NCBI GenBank assembly: GCA_026391125.1
Contig: JAPLEO010000145.1
Span: 35,485-99,484 of the forward strand
DNA: 64,000 bases
Source: Bacteroidota bacterium
Lineage (GTDB): Bacteria; Bacteroidota; Bacteroidia; Chitinophagales; Chitinophagaceae
Direction of reading: 5' to 3'
Part shown: positions 7,336 through 16,009 of the stretch, one piece after another
Layout of the letters: each line of letters starts with the position of its first letter
How positions within the stretch are numbered: position 1 is the stretch's first letter
The notes under the pieces: model-generated
Databases searched by the model: none
What the model was told of the DNA's origin: nothing
What the model saw: only the letters and a program-made list of their open reading frames with translations
Made by a program: the position numbers and the translations under genes

Positions 7336-8532
7336 ATGCTTAAAAAAAATCTTTCTATTTATCTGCTGATCCTCCTCTTGGCTGGGCTATTTTGGAGCAG
7401 AGCATTGCTTTCAATGACTGTTTTAGTGGGGGCATTAATCGCAATAATTCAATTCGTCAAAACGGATCGATCGATTTTCAGAACTACGATTTTTATTTGG
7501 AGCTTAGTCCCACTGATTCTTTGGCTATTGGGAGCTTGGCAGGATCCAAGGGGGCAATATAATTTTGATTATCTACTCACACTAAGCGCCTATCCAGCAA
7601 TTGTTTTAATAGTTCAAGCAAGTCAGCGTACGCAAGTTGAAAATGCATGGATCAAAGTTTGGTTATTAGCTACGGCACTTGCCTTAACCTATCCACTTTT
7701 TTGGTATCTAAAAGATTTCACAGCAGCGAACCAAGCATATGGAACCGGCAGATCATTACCCACTTTCATGGATACGGATCATGTTAGATTTTCAATTTTT
7801 CTTTGCAGCAGTTTACTATTTATTTTATTCACTCCCATTTTTCAAAAAAAGGTCAAAACTATTTTGAGTACCATTTTATTGATACTCATTTTATTTTTAT
7901 CAGTAAGAACGGGATGGGTATTAGCAATTTGTATTGTTTGCATGTATGCCTTACATCTTTATCTGCAATCGAAGCAGAAAAAAATAAAGGCATTAATTAT
8001 TGGGGCAGCTGCACTTTGTCTAGTTTTTGTAGTTTCTTATTATAGTTTTCCCACCATGCAACAAAAAATTGCTTACAGTATTTGGGAGTGGAAACAATAT
8101 CAACCCGGCGTTTACGACGTAAATTTTTCGGATGGCTCTAGGAGAAATATCAATTACGCGGCTTGGGAATATATCAAATCAACAACAGCGGTAAACACTG
8201 GATGGCAGGGCATTCCAGCGGCATTGCACGATTCTTTTGCCAAGTATTTCATTGGACAGCCTATTGAGTTTGGATGGCCTTTTAATCAATGGTTATTCTG
8301 GTGGATGGGCAGTGGTTGGTGGGGTATGTTGTTATTTACACTCTGGCTTATTTATCCTGCAATAAAAGGATTCAAACAAAATAATTTAGCGATAGTAAGT
8401 TGGACAATTGCCATTATTTTGAGTTGTTTAGTTGAAACAACTTTGAATTATCAGTATGGCGTTTTATTACATATTATTCCTATCGCGATGCTCTGGAAAA
8501 ATTCAACTATTTCAAGATCCTATAATTCTTAA
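7336..8532 (+). CDS. O-antigen ligase/polymerase-like membrane protein
   Basis: A polytopic protein of about 398 residues with ten or more hydrophobic segments and a long periplasmic loop in the second half (about residues 240-310), the layout of WaaL/Wzy (O-antigen ligase) proteins. The loop contains SDGSRRNINYAAWEY and AALHDSFAKYF; the His in the latter may be the catalytic His of the ligase family (inference). A TTG at 7318 opens the frame six codons earlier, but the ATG at 7336 is preferred. Nearby glycosyltransferases support a role in polymerising or attaching a surface polysaccharide. Its last 26 bases overlap the convergent gene ending at 8507. Confidence 0.75.
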   Translation: MLKKNLSIYLLILLLAGLFWSRALLSMTVLVGALIAIIQFVKTDRSIFRTTIFIWSLVPLILWLLGAWQDPRGQYNFDYLLTLSAYPAIVLIVQASQRTQVENAWIKVWLLATALALTYPLFWYLKDFTAANQAYGTGRSLPTFMDTDHVRFSIFLCSSLLFILFTPIFQKKVKTILSTILLILILFLSVRTGWVLAICIVCMYALHLYLQSKQKKIKALIIGAAALCLVFVVSYYSFPTMQQKIAYSIWEWKQYQPGVYDVNFSDGSRRNINYAAWEYIKSTTAVNTGWQGIPAALHDSFAKYFIGQPIEFGWPFNQWLFWWMGSGWWGMLLFTLWLIYPAIKGFKQNNLAIVSWTIAIILSCLVETTLNYQYGVLLHIIPIAMLWKNSTISRSYNS

Positions 8533-9370
8533 AGTCGAATAACCGAATTCCTGTCATTTTTTCAAAACGGTATAAGAGCTTATCCTTAAAAGAGAATTTC
8601 TTTTTTTGGATATCTAATTCTACGTGAAAGTTTTTGTTATGGATTCTTTCTAGCATCACTTCAGGATGTGTGCCTGTAAATTTTTCAAGCGAATCAAATT
8701 GATTGAAATCGAAAAAGTCGGGTTCCTTTTCAATGCCAGAATCGGGTTGCCAAAATCCTGCTACATTTTTTCTTTTCTGTTGCATTGATTCCGGACTCTT
8801 CACCCATCCATAGTGATACACATAGGCATCAACAGGTTTGACATGCAGTTTTTCATTTCCTTTTCTAAAACCCTGCGCATCACGATACGCTTGAATATTT
8901 TTATCGTTTCTAATAATTCTTACCTCGTGTGCATACCAGGTTCTGCTATCGCCCACATAATCATAAGTGCCATAAAAATGTAAGTATTTAAACAGGAGTC
9001 CTTCTACACGTTGATCATCTTTAAATTCTTTGCAAGCCTTTAAAATGGAATCATGGTATTTTTCATGAATCACTTCGTCGCCTTGAATATAAAAAAGCCA
9101 ATCACTTTTTGGGTTGACGTATTGTAGGGCCTTATTGGTTTCAACAGCCAAAATGCTACCCCCTTTGCTATTGGCAGTATCCCAAATACTGTGGTGAATT
9201 TTGATTTTTTCTGAAGGTATAGATTCGATCAAGGCAAGGGTTGCATCAGAAGAATCGCCCACCAAAACCACCATTTCATCAACCATTGGTAAAATAGAAC
9301 AGATTGCCTCGAGAATGGGGTAATCGTTCGAAACTGCATTTCTAATGATCGTAAAACCTGAAATAAACAT
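8507..9370 (-). CDS. Glycosyltransferase family 2
   Basis: A 287-residue family 2 glycosyltransferase. MFISGFTIIRNAV begins the GT-A fold, VLVGDSSDAT (36-45) follows the usual spacing, and GDE at 97-99 (FYIQGDEVIHEKYHD) supplies the metal-binding acid. The open frame extends back to 9616, but that stretch overlaps coaX and is not family-like; ATG at 9370 starts at the conserved first beta-strand. No membrane segment. It is divergent from coaX and overlaps the O-antigen-ligase-like gene tail-to-tail by 26 bases. Confidence 0.85.
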   Translation of the reverse strand: MFISGFTIIRNAVSNDYPILEAICSILPMVDEMVVLVGDSSDATLALIESIPSEKIKIHHSIWDTANSKGGSILAVETNKALQYVNPKSDWLFYIQGDEVIHEKYHDSILKACKEFKDDQRVEGLLFKYLHFYGTYDYVGDSRTWYAHEVRIIRNDKNIQAYRDAQGFRKGNEKLHVKPVDAYVYHYGWVKSPESMQQKRKNVAGFWQPDSGIEKEPDFFDFNQFDSLEKFTGTHPEVMLERIHNKNFHVELDIQKKKFSFKDKLLYRFEKMTGIRLFDFKNYRILK

Positions 9371-9446
9371 AATAATAGTTCCCTTAGATTTCCAAAGAAC
9401 CGAAAACTTTCGCATCTTGCCGACAATAAAGGAAATAAAACAAAAT

Positions 9447-10175
9447 ATGCAAAGGACCTGCTGCTTCGATTTTGGCAACACCCGCTTAAAATGTGCCTTA
9501 TTTAATGGGCGAGAATTGCAGGAACTGTTGGTTCTAGAGAACGACAATCCTGAAACCGTTGAAAAAATCATCCACGACTTTAAGCCAACTAAGTCAATAC
9601 TAGCTTCCGTTATCAATCATAATCCAGCTATTGAAGATGTTCTAAAAGCCCAAACTCTTTATCACAAATTGGGTCATACCAGCAAAATCCCATTCTCAAC
9701 GCCAGTCGGAAAGCCTGAAACTATTGGAGCCGACCGATTAGCTGCAGTGGCTGCAGCTGTGGACTTGTTTCCCCATCAACATAATCTTGTAATTGGGTTA
9801 GGCACTTGTATTACCTACAATTTTGTGAATATTAGTCATGAGTTTTTGGGCGGAAGTATTTCACCAGGCATGCAAATGCGTTTTCGTTCGATGCACGAAT
9901 ACACGGCTTTATTGCCCCTAGTGGAGGCTGAAAATCAGTTCCCTTTGATCGGGTACGACACCAAAACCAACCTTTTGAGTGGTGTTATTCTTGGAATGAG
10001 TAAGGAAATTGACGGAATTATTGACGCTTATGCCTTGAAATACAACAACTTTAACGTGCTATTAACCGGGGGGGATATGCCTTTTTTTGTACCGCACTTA
10101 AAAAACAAGATATTTGCCGACCCTTACCTAATTTATAAAGGCCTGTATGCGATCAGTGAGTTTAACAATGTTTAG
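9447..10175 (+). CDS. coaX: Type III pantothenate kinase
   Basis: A 242-residue ASKHA-fold kinase, normal for CoaX, which phosphorylates pantothenate in the first step of coenzyme A synthesis. Visible motifs: FDFGNTRLK at 7-15 (phosphate 1), GADRLAA at 94-100 with the catalytic D96, GLGTCITYN at 117-125, and GGSISPGMQMR at 135-145. The frame is open back to 9345, but ATG 9447 gives the family N-terminus. Its end overlaps the next gene's ATG (10168) by 8 bases, and the coaX, outer-membrane protein, lptC order is common in Bacteroidota. Confidence 0.95.
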   Translation: MQRTCCFDFGNTRLKCALFNGRELQELLVLENDNPETVEKIIHDFKPTKSILASVINHNPAIEDVLKAQTLYHKLGHTSKIPFSTPVGKPETIGADRLAAVAAAVDLFPHQHNLVIGLGTCITYNFVNISHEFLGGSISPGMQMRFRSMHEYTALLPLVEAENQFPLIGYDTKTNLLSGVILGMSKEIDGIIDAYALKYNNFNVLLTGGDMPFFVPHLKNKIFADPYLIYKGLYAISEFNNV

Positions 10176-11467
10176 GTTTTTTACGGTATTAGTTTTCGGT
10201 TTTCCACTACTAACTGCCCACGCCCAAGAGAATTCGTCGGGCTTTAGGCGGACTAGGAGCCGCATATGCTGATGGGAATGCTAATAATAATGGACAAACC
10301 ATCAATTTTATGAACCCGGCAGCTTATTCAAATCTGTTCATGGTTTCTTATGATATTGGTTTAACCTATGATAATCGAACTTTAAGAAGCAATGTTCCTG
10401 ATGGAAAATTTGTTTCCAATAACTTGACACCTTCTTATTTTTCTCTGGGAGTTCCTATTAGTAAAACTAGAAATATCGGGATGGCTTTTGGTTTAAGACC
10501 ATTGAGTAGGGTTAATTATTCCGTTACCCAGTCTGGCCGAGCTGCTGGGGATAGCGTTTCAAACTTATACCAAGGAAGTGGCGGATTAAACCAAGTTTTT
10601 CTTGGTTTGGGTAAAAAATGGAAGGGCTTTAGTATTGGTTTTAATACAGGCGTAAACTTTGGCCGTAAAGAGGTTACTACTTATGTAGGCTTTATCAATG
10701 ATACGGTTACCTATAATAAATCTAAAACAACAGCCTTAACCAATTTCAGTTCCCTATTTCTTTCAGGTGGTGCACAATATGAGTTTACACTGAAAACAAA
10801 AAGCTACCCTACATTTAAAACCGTCAATAAATATATGGTTCGTTTGGGTGTTTCAGGTAATCTAGGTTCTAATATGAATGCCACTCAGGATGTTGATAAT
10901 ACTACTTACAATTATAACGCATTGGGGGTTGTATCTACTATTGATACCGTTTCTTCAAAATCCAATGTTAAAGGTACGATTACCATGCCTGCTTCTTATG
11001 CAGCTGGGATAACTTTTAGAAAAACAACTCAGGCGCCAAGAGGACTCTTTGAACTTTGGAGTATCGGCGCAGAATATACCGCTACCAAATGGAGTGATTT
11101 TCGTTTCATGGGAATCAAAGATCAGGTAACTGATAACTGGATGTTTAAAGTGGGGGTTTCATTTTCACCTGACCCAGCTAGTGGCAGAAGTGCCCTAGGT
11201 GCAGTTAGTTATCGTTTGGGATTCTTTACAGGTAAAGATTATATCAATGCTGATGGTAATGGATTAAAAATGTATGGTGCTTCTTTAGGTACTGGTGTTC
11301 CAATTCGTAAATGGAATACCTATAACAACCAATTTGCCATTGTAAATACATCTTTACAAATTGGGAAACGCGGAGGCGCAGTTAATAATGTGACTGAAAG
11401 TTTTATTCGAGTTTCTTTTGGTTTAAGTTTGAGCGATATTTGGTTTATCAAACGTAGATATGATTAA
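10168..11467 (+). pseudogene. Outer-membrane protein gene broken by a one-base frameshift
   Basis: The ATG at 10168 (overlapping the end of coaX) opens a signal peptide, MFRFFTVLVFGFPLLTAHAQ, but this frame stops after 35 codons. The rest of the protein resumes in the next frame, ALGGLGAAYADGNANN then INFMNPAAYSNL, and runs to 11467. Removing one G from the GGG at 10239-10241 joins signal peptide and body exactly (QENSSALGGLGAAY), giving about 432 residues. The body is rich in Gly, Thr, Ser and alternating beta-strand patterns (NPAAYSN, FSLGVPISKTRNIGMAFGLRPL), like Bacteroidota outer-membrane beta-barrel proteins of the FadL/PorV kind. Its position between coaX and lptC is the usual one. Either a sequencing error or a real frameshift. 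Confidence 0.8.
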
Positions 11468-12050
11468 TCGCAACTACCATATTCATACAATTATAGCAGC
11501 CCTTCTAATCGGCTGCTTTTTTGTGCTGACTGGATGCGAAAACGACATTAATGCTGTTAAGAATCTTGGCAAAAAAGTGATCGGGGTTGATGAAGCAAAG
11601 AATGTAGAAAGCTACATGAGTCAGAGTGGAAAAACAAAAGCTAAGCTTATTGCTCCTTCTATGTTATTATCGCAGGATGAGTACGGTAAGAAAGTAGAAT
11701 ATCCGAAATCTTTAAAGGTTGATTTTTATGATGACTCCTTACATATTCAGAGTAAATTATTTGCACGGTATGGCAGTTATTCAGAAAGGGATAGCAAGGT
11801 TTTATTAAAAGACAGTGTCATTGTTTTTAATGTAAAAGGAGATACACTCATCACTAAGGAATTGCTCTGGGATCAGAATACACAACGATTCTCTACAGAC
11901 AAGCCTGTGTATATTAGCCAGTCGCAACCAGCCCGTCAAAGATTGATTGGCATTGGCTTTACCTCTGATCAGAATTTAACTGATGTACATATTGGGCACG
12001 TTCAGCCTGGTAGCTTTTTCATTGTGCCAGATAGTAGTACTGTAAAATAA
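11460..12050 (+). CDS. lptC: LPS export ABC transporter periplasmic protein LptC
   Basis: A 196-residue lipoprotein: signal peptide with lipobox LTGC (C26), followed by an LptC/OstA-like beta-jellyroll region (KAKLIAPSMLLSQDEYGKKVEYPK, a run of about 24 residues near 58-81, and YGSYSERDSKVLLKDSVIVF). LptC passes lipopolysaccharide from LptBFG to the periplasmic LptA bridge. Bacteroidota versions (YrbK/LptC type) are often lipoproteins, as here. The start overlaps the end of the preceding outer-membrane protein gene by 8 bases, so translation may be coupled. Confidence 0.88.
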   Translation: MINRNYHIHTIIAALLIGCFFVLTGCENDINAVKNLGKKVIGVDEAKNVESYMSQSGKTKAKLIAPSMLLSQDEYGKKVEYPKSLKVDFYDDSLHIQSKLFARYGSYSERDSKVLLKDSVIVFNVKGDTLITKELLWDQNTQRFSTDKPVYISQSQPARQRLIGIGFTSDQNLTDVHIGHVQPGSFFIVPDSSTVK

Positions 12051-12070
12051 ATCACTAAAAATAAACGATC

Positions 12071-13060
12071 ATGGAATATAGAAAAATGGGCCGAACAGGC
12101 TTGCAATTAAGCATTCTCAGCTTCGGAAGTTGGGTTACTTTTCACAAACAGATTGAAGATGGAACGGCAGATGAGTTGATGGGAATTGCTTATGATAATG
12201 GCATTAATTTTTTCGATAATGCTGAAGTGTATGCATTGGGTGAAAGCGAAAAAATGATGGGACGCGTATTACAACAAAAGAATTGGGATAGAACGTCTTA
12301 TGTCCTTTCCTCAAAAGCATTTTTTGGATGGAGGGGAAAAGCAAATAAACCCAATCAAACCGGACTAAGCAGAAAACATTTAACCGAAGCTTGTCATGAA
12401 GCTTTACAAAGATTGCAAACAGATTATTTAGATCTATACTTCTGCCATCGCCCTGATAAAAATACAGCAATTGAAGAAGTGGTATTAACAATGAATACGC
12501 TCATTCAACAAGGAAAGATTTTATACTGGGGCACCAGCGAATGGAGTGGCGTTGAAATAATGGAAGCCCACCGCGTAGCAAAAGACTATCGCATCATTGG
12601 CCCCTCTATGGAACAACCCCAATACAATTTGTTTGAAAGAAATAAAATAGAGAACGAATACTTGGAAGTCTATAAAAATGTTGGCTTGGGAACTACCATT
12701 TGGAGTCCATTAGCTGCTGGCCTACTTACAGGAAAGTATAATGATGGAATTCCCGAAGGGTCTAGGTTTGCGATCGAAGGATTTGATTGGTTAAAGGATC
12801 GATGGATGGCGGAAGATCGTATCAACCGCGTGAAAAAATTGGGGGAACTTGCCAAAGATTTAGATGTTAGCCTAGCTTCATTAAGTATCGCCTGGTGTGT
12901 TAAAAATGAACACGTAACAACTGCGATCCTCGGCGCAACTAAAAAAGCACAATTGCTTGATAATTTAGATGCTTTAAAAGCCCTTCCTTTATTAACTGCA
13001 GAAATCATGCAGCAAATAGATACGATTGTTGGGACTAAACCGAAACTTCCAGAATTTTAA
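12071..13060 (+). CDS. Aldo/keto reductase
   Basis: A 329-residue NADPH-dependent aldo/keto reductase similar to the potassium-channel beta-subunit/YghZ group. The catalytic tetrad is in place: D49 (FFDNAEVY), Y54, K82 (LSSKAFFG) and H126 (YFCHRPD). The C-terminal cofactor region ILGATKKAQL is conserved. It reduces aldehydes or ketones; the substrate is not inferable. It starts 20 bases after lptC and ends at a strong terminator. Confidence 0.92.
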   Translation: MEYRKMGRTGLQLSILSFGSWVTFHKQIEDGTADELMGIAYDNGINFFDNAEVYALGESEKMMGRVLQQKNWDRTSYVLSSKAFFGWRGKANKPNQTGLSRKHLTEACHEALQRLQTDYLDLYFCHRPDKNTAIEEVVLTMNTLIQQGKILYWGTSEWSGVEIMEAHRVAKDYRIIGPSMEQPQYNLFERNKIENEYLEVYKNVGLGTTIWSPLAAGLLTGKYNDGIPEGSRFAIEGFDWLKDRWMAEDRINRVKKLGELAKDLDVSLASLSIAWCVKNEHVTTAILGATKKAQLLDNLDALKALPLLTAEIMQQIDTIVGTKPKLPEF

Positions 13061-13078
13061 CCATATTGATCTTTTATT

Positions 13079-13112
13079 AAAAGTTAGCAGCCTACCACTG
13101 CTAACTTTTTTG
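13079..13112 (+). terminator. Intrinsic terminator after aldo/keto reductase
   Basis: AAAAGTTAGCAG (13079-13090) pairs perfectly with CTGCTAACTTTT (13098-13109), followed by TTGTTTT. Confidence 0.9.
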
Positions 13113-13213
13113 TTTTAGGGAACAACTAAAATCCTTTAATTGCATCTGTAGAAAATTTATTCTTCCGTTTTCCAACCTTTTATTCAACGTACACTCTTAT
13201 TACTGAAGAAGAT

Positions 13214-13765
13214 TTGGAACCAGCTAACAACATACTTACGCTATTGGTGCGAAAAGCAGTAAAGGCCGACGCATCGGCACAGGCGCAGCTATACCATCAG
13301 TTCAGTAAAGCCATGTTCCATATCTGCCTTAGAATGACAGGAAATAGTAGCTCGGCCGAAGACGTGTTGCAAGATGCTTTTATCCTTGCATTTAAAAATT
13401 TACAGCAATTGAAAGAGCCTAGTCAGTTTGGAGGCTGGTTAAAAAGAATCGTGGTAAATGAATGCATCAAACAAAGCAAACAAAACTGGCAGTGGCAGGA
13501 TTGGGAGGATCGGCACGATCAAATTCCTGATGATCAGGAAGAAGAATGGTGGAAGTTGGTAAATATTGAAATGGTGTATCAGCAAATCAAAGCATTGCCC
13601 GATGGATGTAGGCAGATCTTTAATCTCTATGTTTTTGAAGATTATGCGCACAAGGAAATTGCAACACTATTGGCCATCAGCGAATCAACCAGCAAGAGTC
13701 AATACCATCGAGCCAAACAACTATTAAAAGAAAAGATCACTAAACAAATTGCACTGAATGGATGA
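13214..13765 (+). CDS. ECF RNA polymerase sigma factor
   Basis: A 183-residue sigma-70 family (ECF) protein. Region 2 spans about residues 22-90 (SSSAEDVLQDAFILAFKN; FGGWLKRIVVNE) and region 4 about 122-175 (LPDGCRQIFNLYVFEDYAH, then the helix-turn-helix KEIATLLAISESTSKSQYHR). There is no ATG before region 2; TTG 13214 is the best start, with AAGAAGA just upstream. The frame is open further back, and an ATT at 13199 is a less likely alternative. It directs transcription of an extracytoplasmic regulon, probably including its own operon. The downstream anti-sigma-like gene overlaps by 8 bases. Confidence 0.92.
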   Translation: MEPANNILTLLVRKAVKADASAQAQLYHQFSKAMFHICLRMTGNSSSAEDVLQDAFILAFKNLQQLKEPSQFGGWLKRIVVNECIKQSKQNWQWQDWEDRHDQIPDDQEEEWWKLVNIEMVYQQIKALPDGCRQIFNLYVFEDYAHKEIATLLAISESTSKSQYHRAKQLLKEKITKQIALNG

Positions 13766-14486
13766 GTTAAAAAAATATTTACTAGCACAAAAAGAAGCGA
13801 TAGAATCAGATGCGCCTAGTGAGCATGTCTGGACGGGCATTCGTGAATCTATCGACACTCCTATTAAATCAATGCCTATTCGCAATTGGGCTATTGCTGC
13901 ATCAGTGATTGTGCTGGTTGGACTGGGAATATTAATTGTAAACAAATCTGATAACTCTGAAAAAACAGTTGTCAAAACAAATAATTCATCACTCACCCCC
14001 CCCGTTATTGAAGAAAAAGATTCCATTATAAAAAAAGTGGAAACTACCCTTGCGGTATCTGACAAAAAGAGCTTGAATCAGCACCAAAATTTTCCAGCTG
14101 CAGCTCCTATTACAACCATTCATTCAGTAAATGAATTAAATACTGCAGGTCAGTCAAAAATGAAATTGATGGAAGCGAGTTTTACCCAAGTCATCAATTT
14201 GCAAAAAGCTAGAATAAGCACTACGCCTATTTATGCTGAGTCGCCCAATTACTTTAAAGATTTCCATTCGCAACTACAACAAATGGAAAAAGACGAAATC
14301 CAAATCAAAAACTACATACAAAAAAACGGCATGAGCGATGAATTGCTGGATCAACTGATCAATGTATACCAGCAAAAATTAAACATGTTGAAATTGTTAC
14401 AAACAGAAATGCAAAAACTCAATAGCCGCTATAAACAAAACAGGCCTGCTGTTGATACCATGAAAACTTATTTTTTAAATCTTTAA
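13758..14486 (+). CDS. Putative anti-sigma factor, single-span membrane protein
   Basis: A 242-residue protein: a cytoplasmic N-terminal part of about 45 residues (MDELKKYLLAQKEAIES), one membrane helix (about residues 49-65, AIAASVIVLVGLGILIV), then a Lys/Gln-rich periplasmic part whose C-terminal half (about 150-242) is helical (FHSQLQQMEKDEIQIKNYIQ). Overlap with the sigma gene and this topology point to an anti-sigma factor that holds the ECF sigma at the membrane. No clear zinc-binding ZAS motif (HxxxCxxC) is present, so the mode of binding would differ from classic anti-sigmas. Assignment rests mainly on context. Confidence 0.65.
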   Translation: MDELKKYLLAQKEAIESDAPSEHVWTGIRESIDTPIKSMPIRNWAIAASVIVLVGLGILIVNKSDNSEKTVVKTNNSSLTPPVIEEKDSIIKKVETTLAVSDKKSLNQHQNFPAAAPITTIHSVNELNTAGQSKMKLMEASFTQVINLQKARISTTPIYAESPNYFKDFHSQLQQMEKDEIQIKNYIQKNGMSDELLDQLINVYQQKLNMLKLLQTEMQKLNSRYKQNRPAVDTMKTYFLNL

Positions 14487-14496
14487 AATTAAATCG

Positions 14497-15864
14497 ATGA
14501 ATAAAACGCTATTGGGCAAATTAACCCTCGCAACAATTGGCTTAAGCCTATCATTATACAGCTTTGCGCAAGAAGCTCCAAAGGCTGCGGATATTAAAGT
14601 GGAAGGTTATCAATTACAAGCAGAGGGCAATAAATTGCAAGCCCAAGCCAACAAATTGCAAGCTGGAGGTTATAGACTACAAGCCGAGGATGCCAAACTA
14701 CAAAGTTTGACTGTTGCTGGATATAAGAAAGTTGACCCAAAGGATTTAAAATCAAAAGAAATTAGCATGGAGTTACCCGCTGCTAAAACTGCTGAGATCT
14801 TTATAGAGAATAGTAGTAGAAATCTAGACATCAAAGTTTGGGATCAACCCAAAGTAAAGGTCGTAACAACTATTTTGTATGAGGGCGATGCCAGCAAGGT
14901 TACAGATGCTGAGTGGTTCGAAAAAATAAACCTGACGTTTAGAAGTTCTGCTAATACGATTCGAATCAAAACGGCAGCGAGTGGAAATAATTTTTATAAA
15001 ATAAATGGCAATATTGTTTCATGGGGTGGCGCCAATTTCGAATTAGCAAGTAATGAATCATATGCTGGACAAGGGAAAGCTAAAAAAACTGTTACCATTT
15101 ATATTCCAAAAGAAAATAATCTCGACCTCGAATCAAAATATGCAGAAGTAGTGATTGATGGTAATTTAAATAAACTAACTGCCGATATTACCAATGGTGG
15201 CTTAGAATTGGGTGATGTAAGCAAACTATTTCTTAGATCAAAATATTCTAATGTAACTGTTGGGAATATAAAAACTGCTGAAGTAGAATTGATCAATGGT
15301 CGCTTCATTGCAAAAGATGCCGACGATTTAGATCTTGATACCAAGTATGCAACCATCGAAGCAGGATCAGTGAAAAAATTAATGGTGCGCAGTACCAACG
15401 ACGAATACGAGATCGAAGAAGTAGGTGTTCTTACTTGTCGTAAAAACTATGGCAACCTTCGCATCACAAAACTGAATACTTCGATTGAATTAGACGGTAC
15501 CAACGCAGATATTAAAGTGCGTAACATTGGATCAGGATTAGAGTTGATCAAAATCAACGATAAATATGCTGATATCAGATTGCCGATGCGTAATGTGAAA
15601 AATTACAATGTTGCTTATCAAGGTGCCTATAGTACTGTTTATGCTGGGTTCGAAAAGAAACCAGTGGTTAATAAAGAAGAAACTAAAACTGCTCCAAAAG
15701 GAGAAGCTGCTAGTGCCAGTGTTGCTGGAACAAGTCGCAATGTGTATATCAGAGAACATATTGTGGAAAATGATTCAGATAGTCATTTTACCGCCACAGT
15801 AGGTGATGGCAAGGGAGCAAAGCTGGATTTGAAGTGTCAAAACTGTACGGTCGACTTTAAATAA
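14497..15864 (+). CDS. Secreted protein: LQA heptad repeats plus DUF4097-like beta-region
   Basis: A 455-residue protein with a signal peptide (cut near residue 25, YSFAQ). Residues 37-71 hold five tandem seven-residue repeats of the pattern xxKLQAx (GYQLQAE, GNKLQAQ, ANKLQAG, GYRLQAE, DAKLQSL), likely a short coiled coil or amphipathic rod. The remainder (about 80-400) is a series of short beta-strand repeats (SKYAEVVI, SKYSNVTV, TKYATIEA, DKYADIRL), resembling the DUF4097 adhesin-like beta-helix. The C-terminus has a C-x-x-C (KCQNCTVDF). It is the third gene of the sigma/anti-sigma operon, 10 bases downstream, so it may be a sensed or protective envelope component (inference). Not known by name. 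Confidence 0.75.
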   Translation: MNKTLLGKLTLATIGLSLSLYSFAQEAPKAADIKVEGYQLQAEGNKLQAQANKLQAGGYRLQAEDAKLQSLTVAGYKKVDPKDLKSKEISMELPAAKTAEIFIENSSRNLDIKVWDQPKVKVVTTILYEGDASKVTDAEWFEKINLTFRSSANTIRIKTAASGNNFYKINGNIVSWGGANFELASNESYAGQGKAKKTVTIYIPKENNLDLESKYAEVVIDGNLNKLTADITNGGLELGDVSKLFLRSKYSNVTVGNIKTAEVELINGRFIAKDADDLDLDTKYATIEAGSVKKLMVRSTNDEYEIEEVGVLTCRKNYGNLRITKLNTSIELDGTNADIKVRNIGSGLELIKINDKYADIRLPMRNVKNYNVAYQGAYSTVYAGFEKKPVVNKEETKTAPKGEAASASVAGTSRNVYIREHIVENDSDSHFTATVGDGKGAKLDLKCQNCTVDFK

Positions 15865-15923
15865 AACTTAAATATTATATATATCACCAAATTTTTGTCA
15901 ATTCTCATGTTGCCTGCCAACAT

Positions 15924-15957
15924 AGCTACCCTCGATTCTTCGGGGGTAGCTTTTTTT
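15924..15957 (+). terminator. Intrinsic terminator of the sigma operon
   Basis: AGCTACCCTCG (15924-15934) pairs with CGGGGGTAGCT (one mismatch allowed) and is followed by a run of seven Ts. Confidence 0.9.
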
Positions 15958-15970
15958 AGGGGCATTACCC

Positions 15971-15978
15971 TAGCTTTG
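15971..15978 (+). promoter_or_regulatory. -7 box upstream of the GldE-like gene
   Basis: TAGCTTTG matches TAnnTTTG and lies 39 bases before the start at 16010, just past the preceding terminator. No convincing -33 element is seen. Confidence 0.5.
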
Positions 15979-16009
15979 CAGTACAAATTATTTATCCTAT
16001 TTTTCCGCT

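Noticed and set aside
9371..9616. Longer start of the minus-strand glycosyltransferase
   Set aside because: The stretch overlaps coaX antisense and has no family features.
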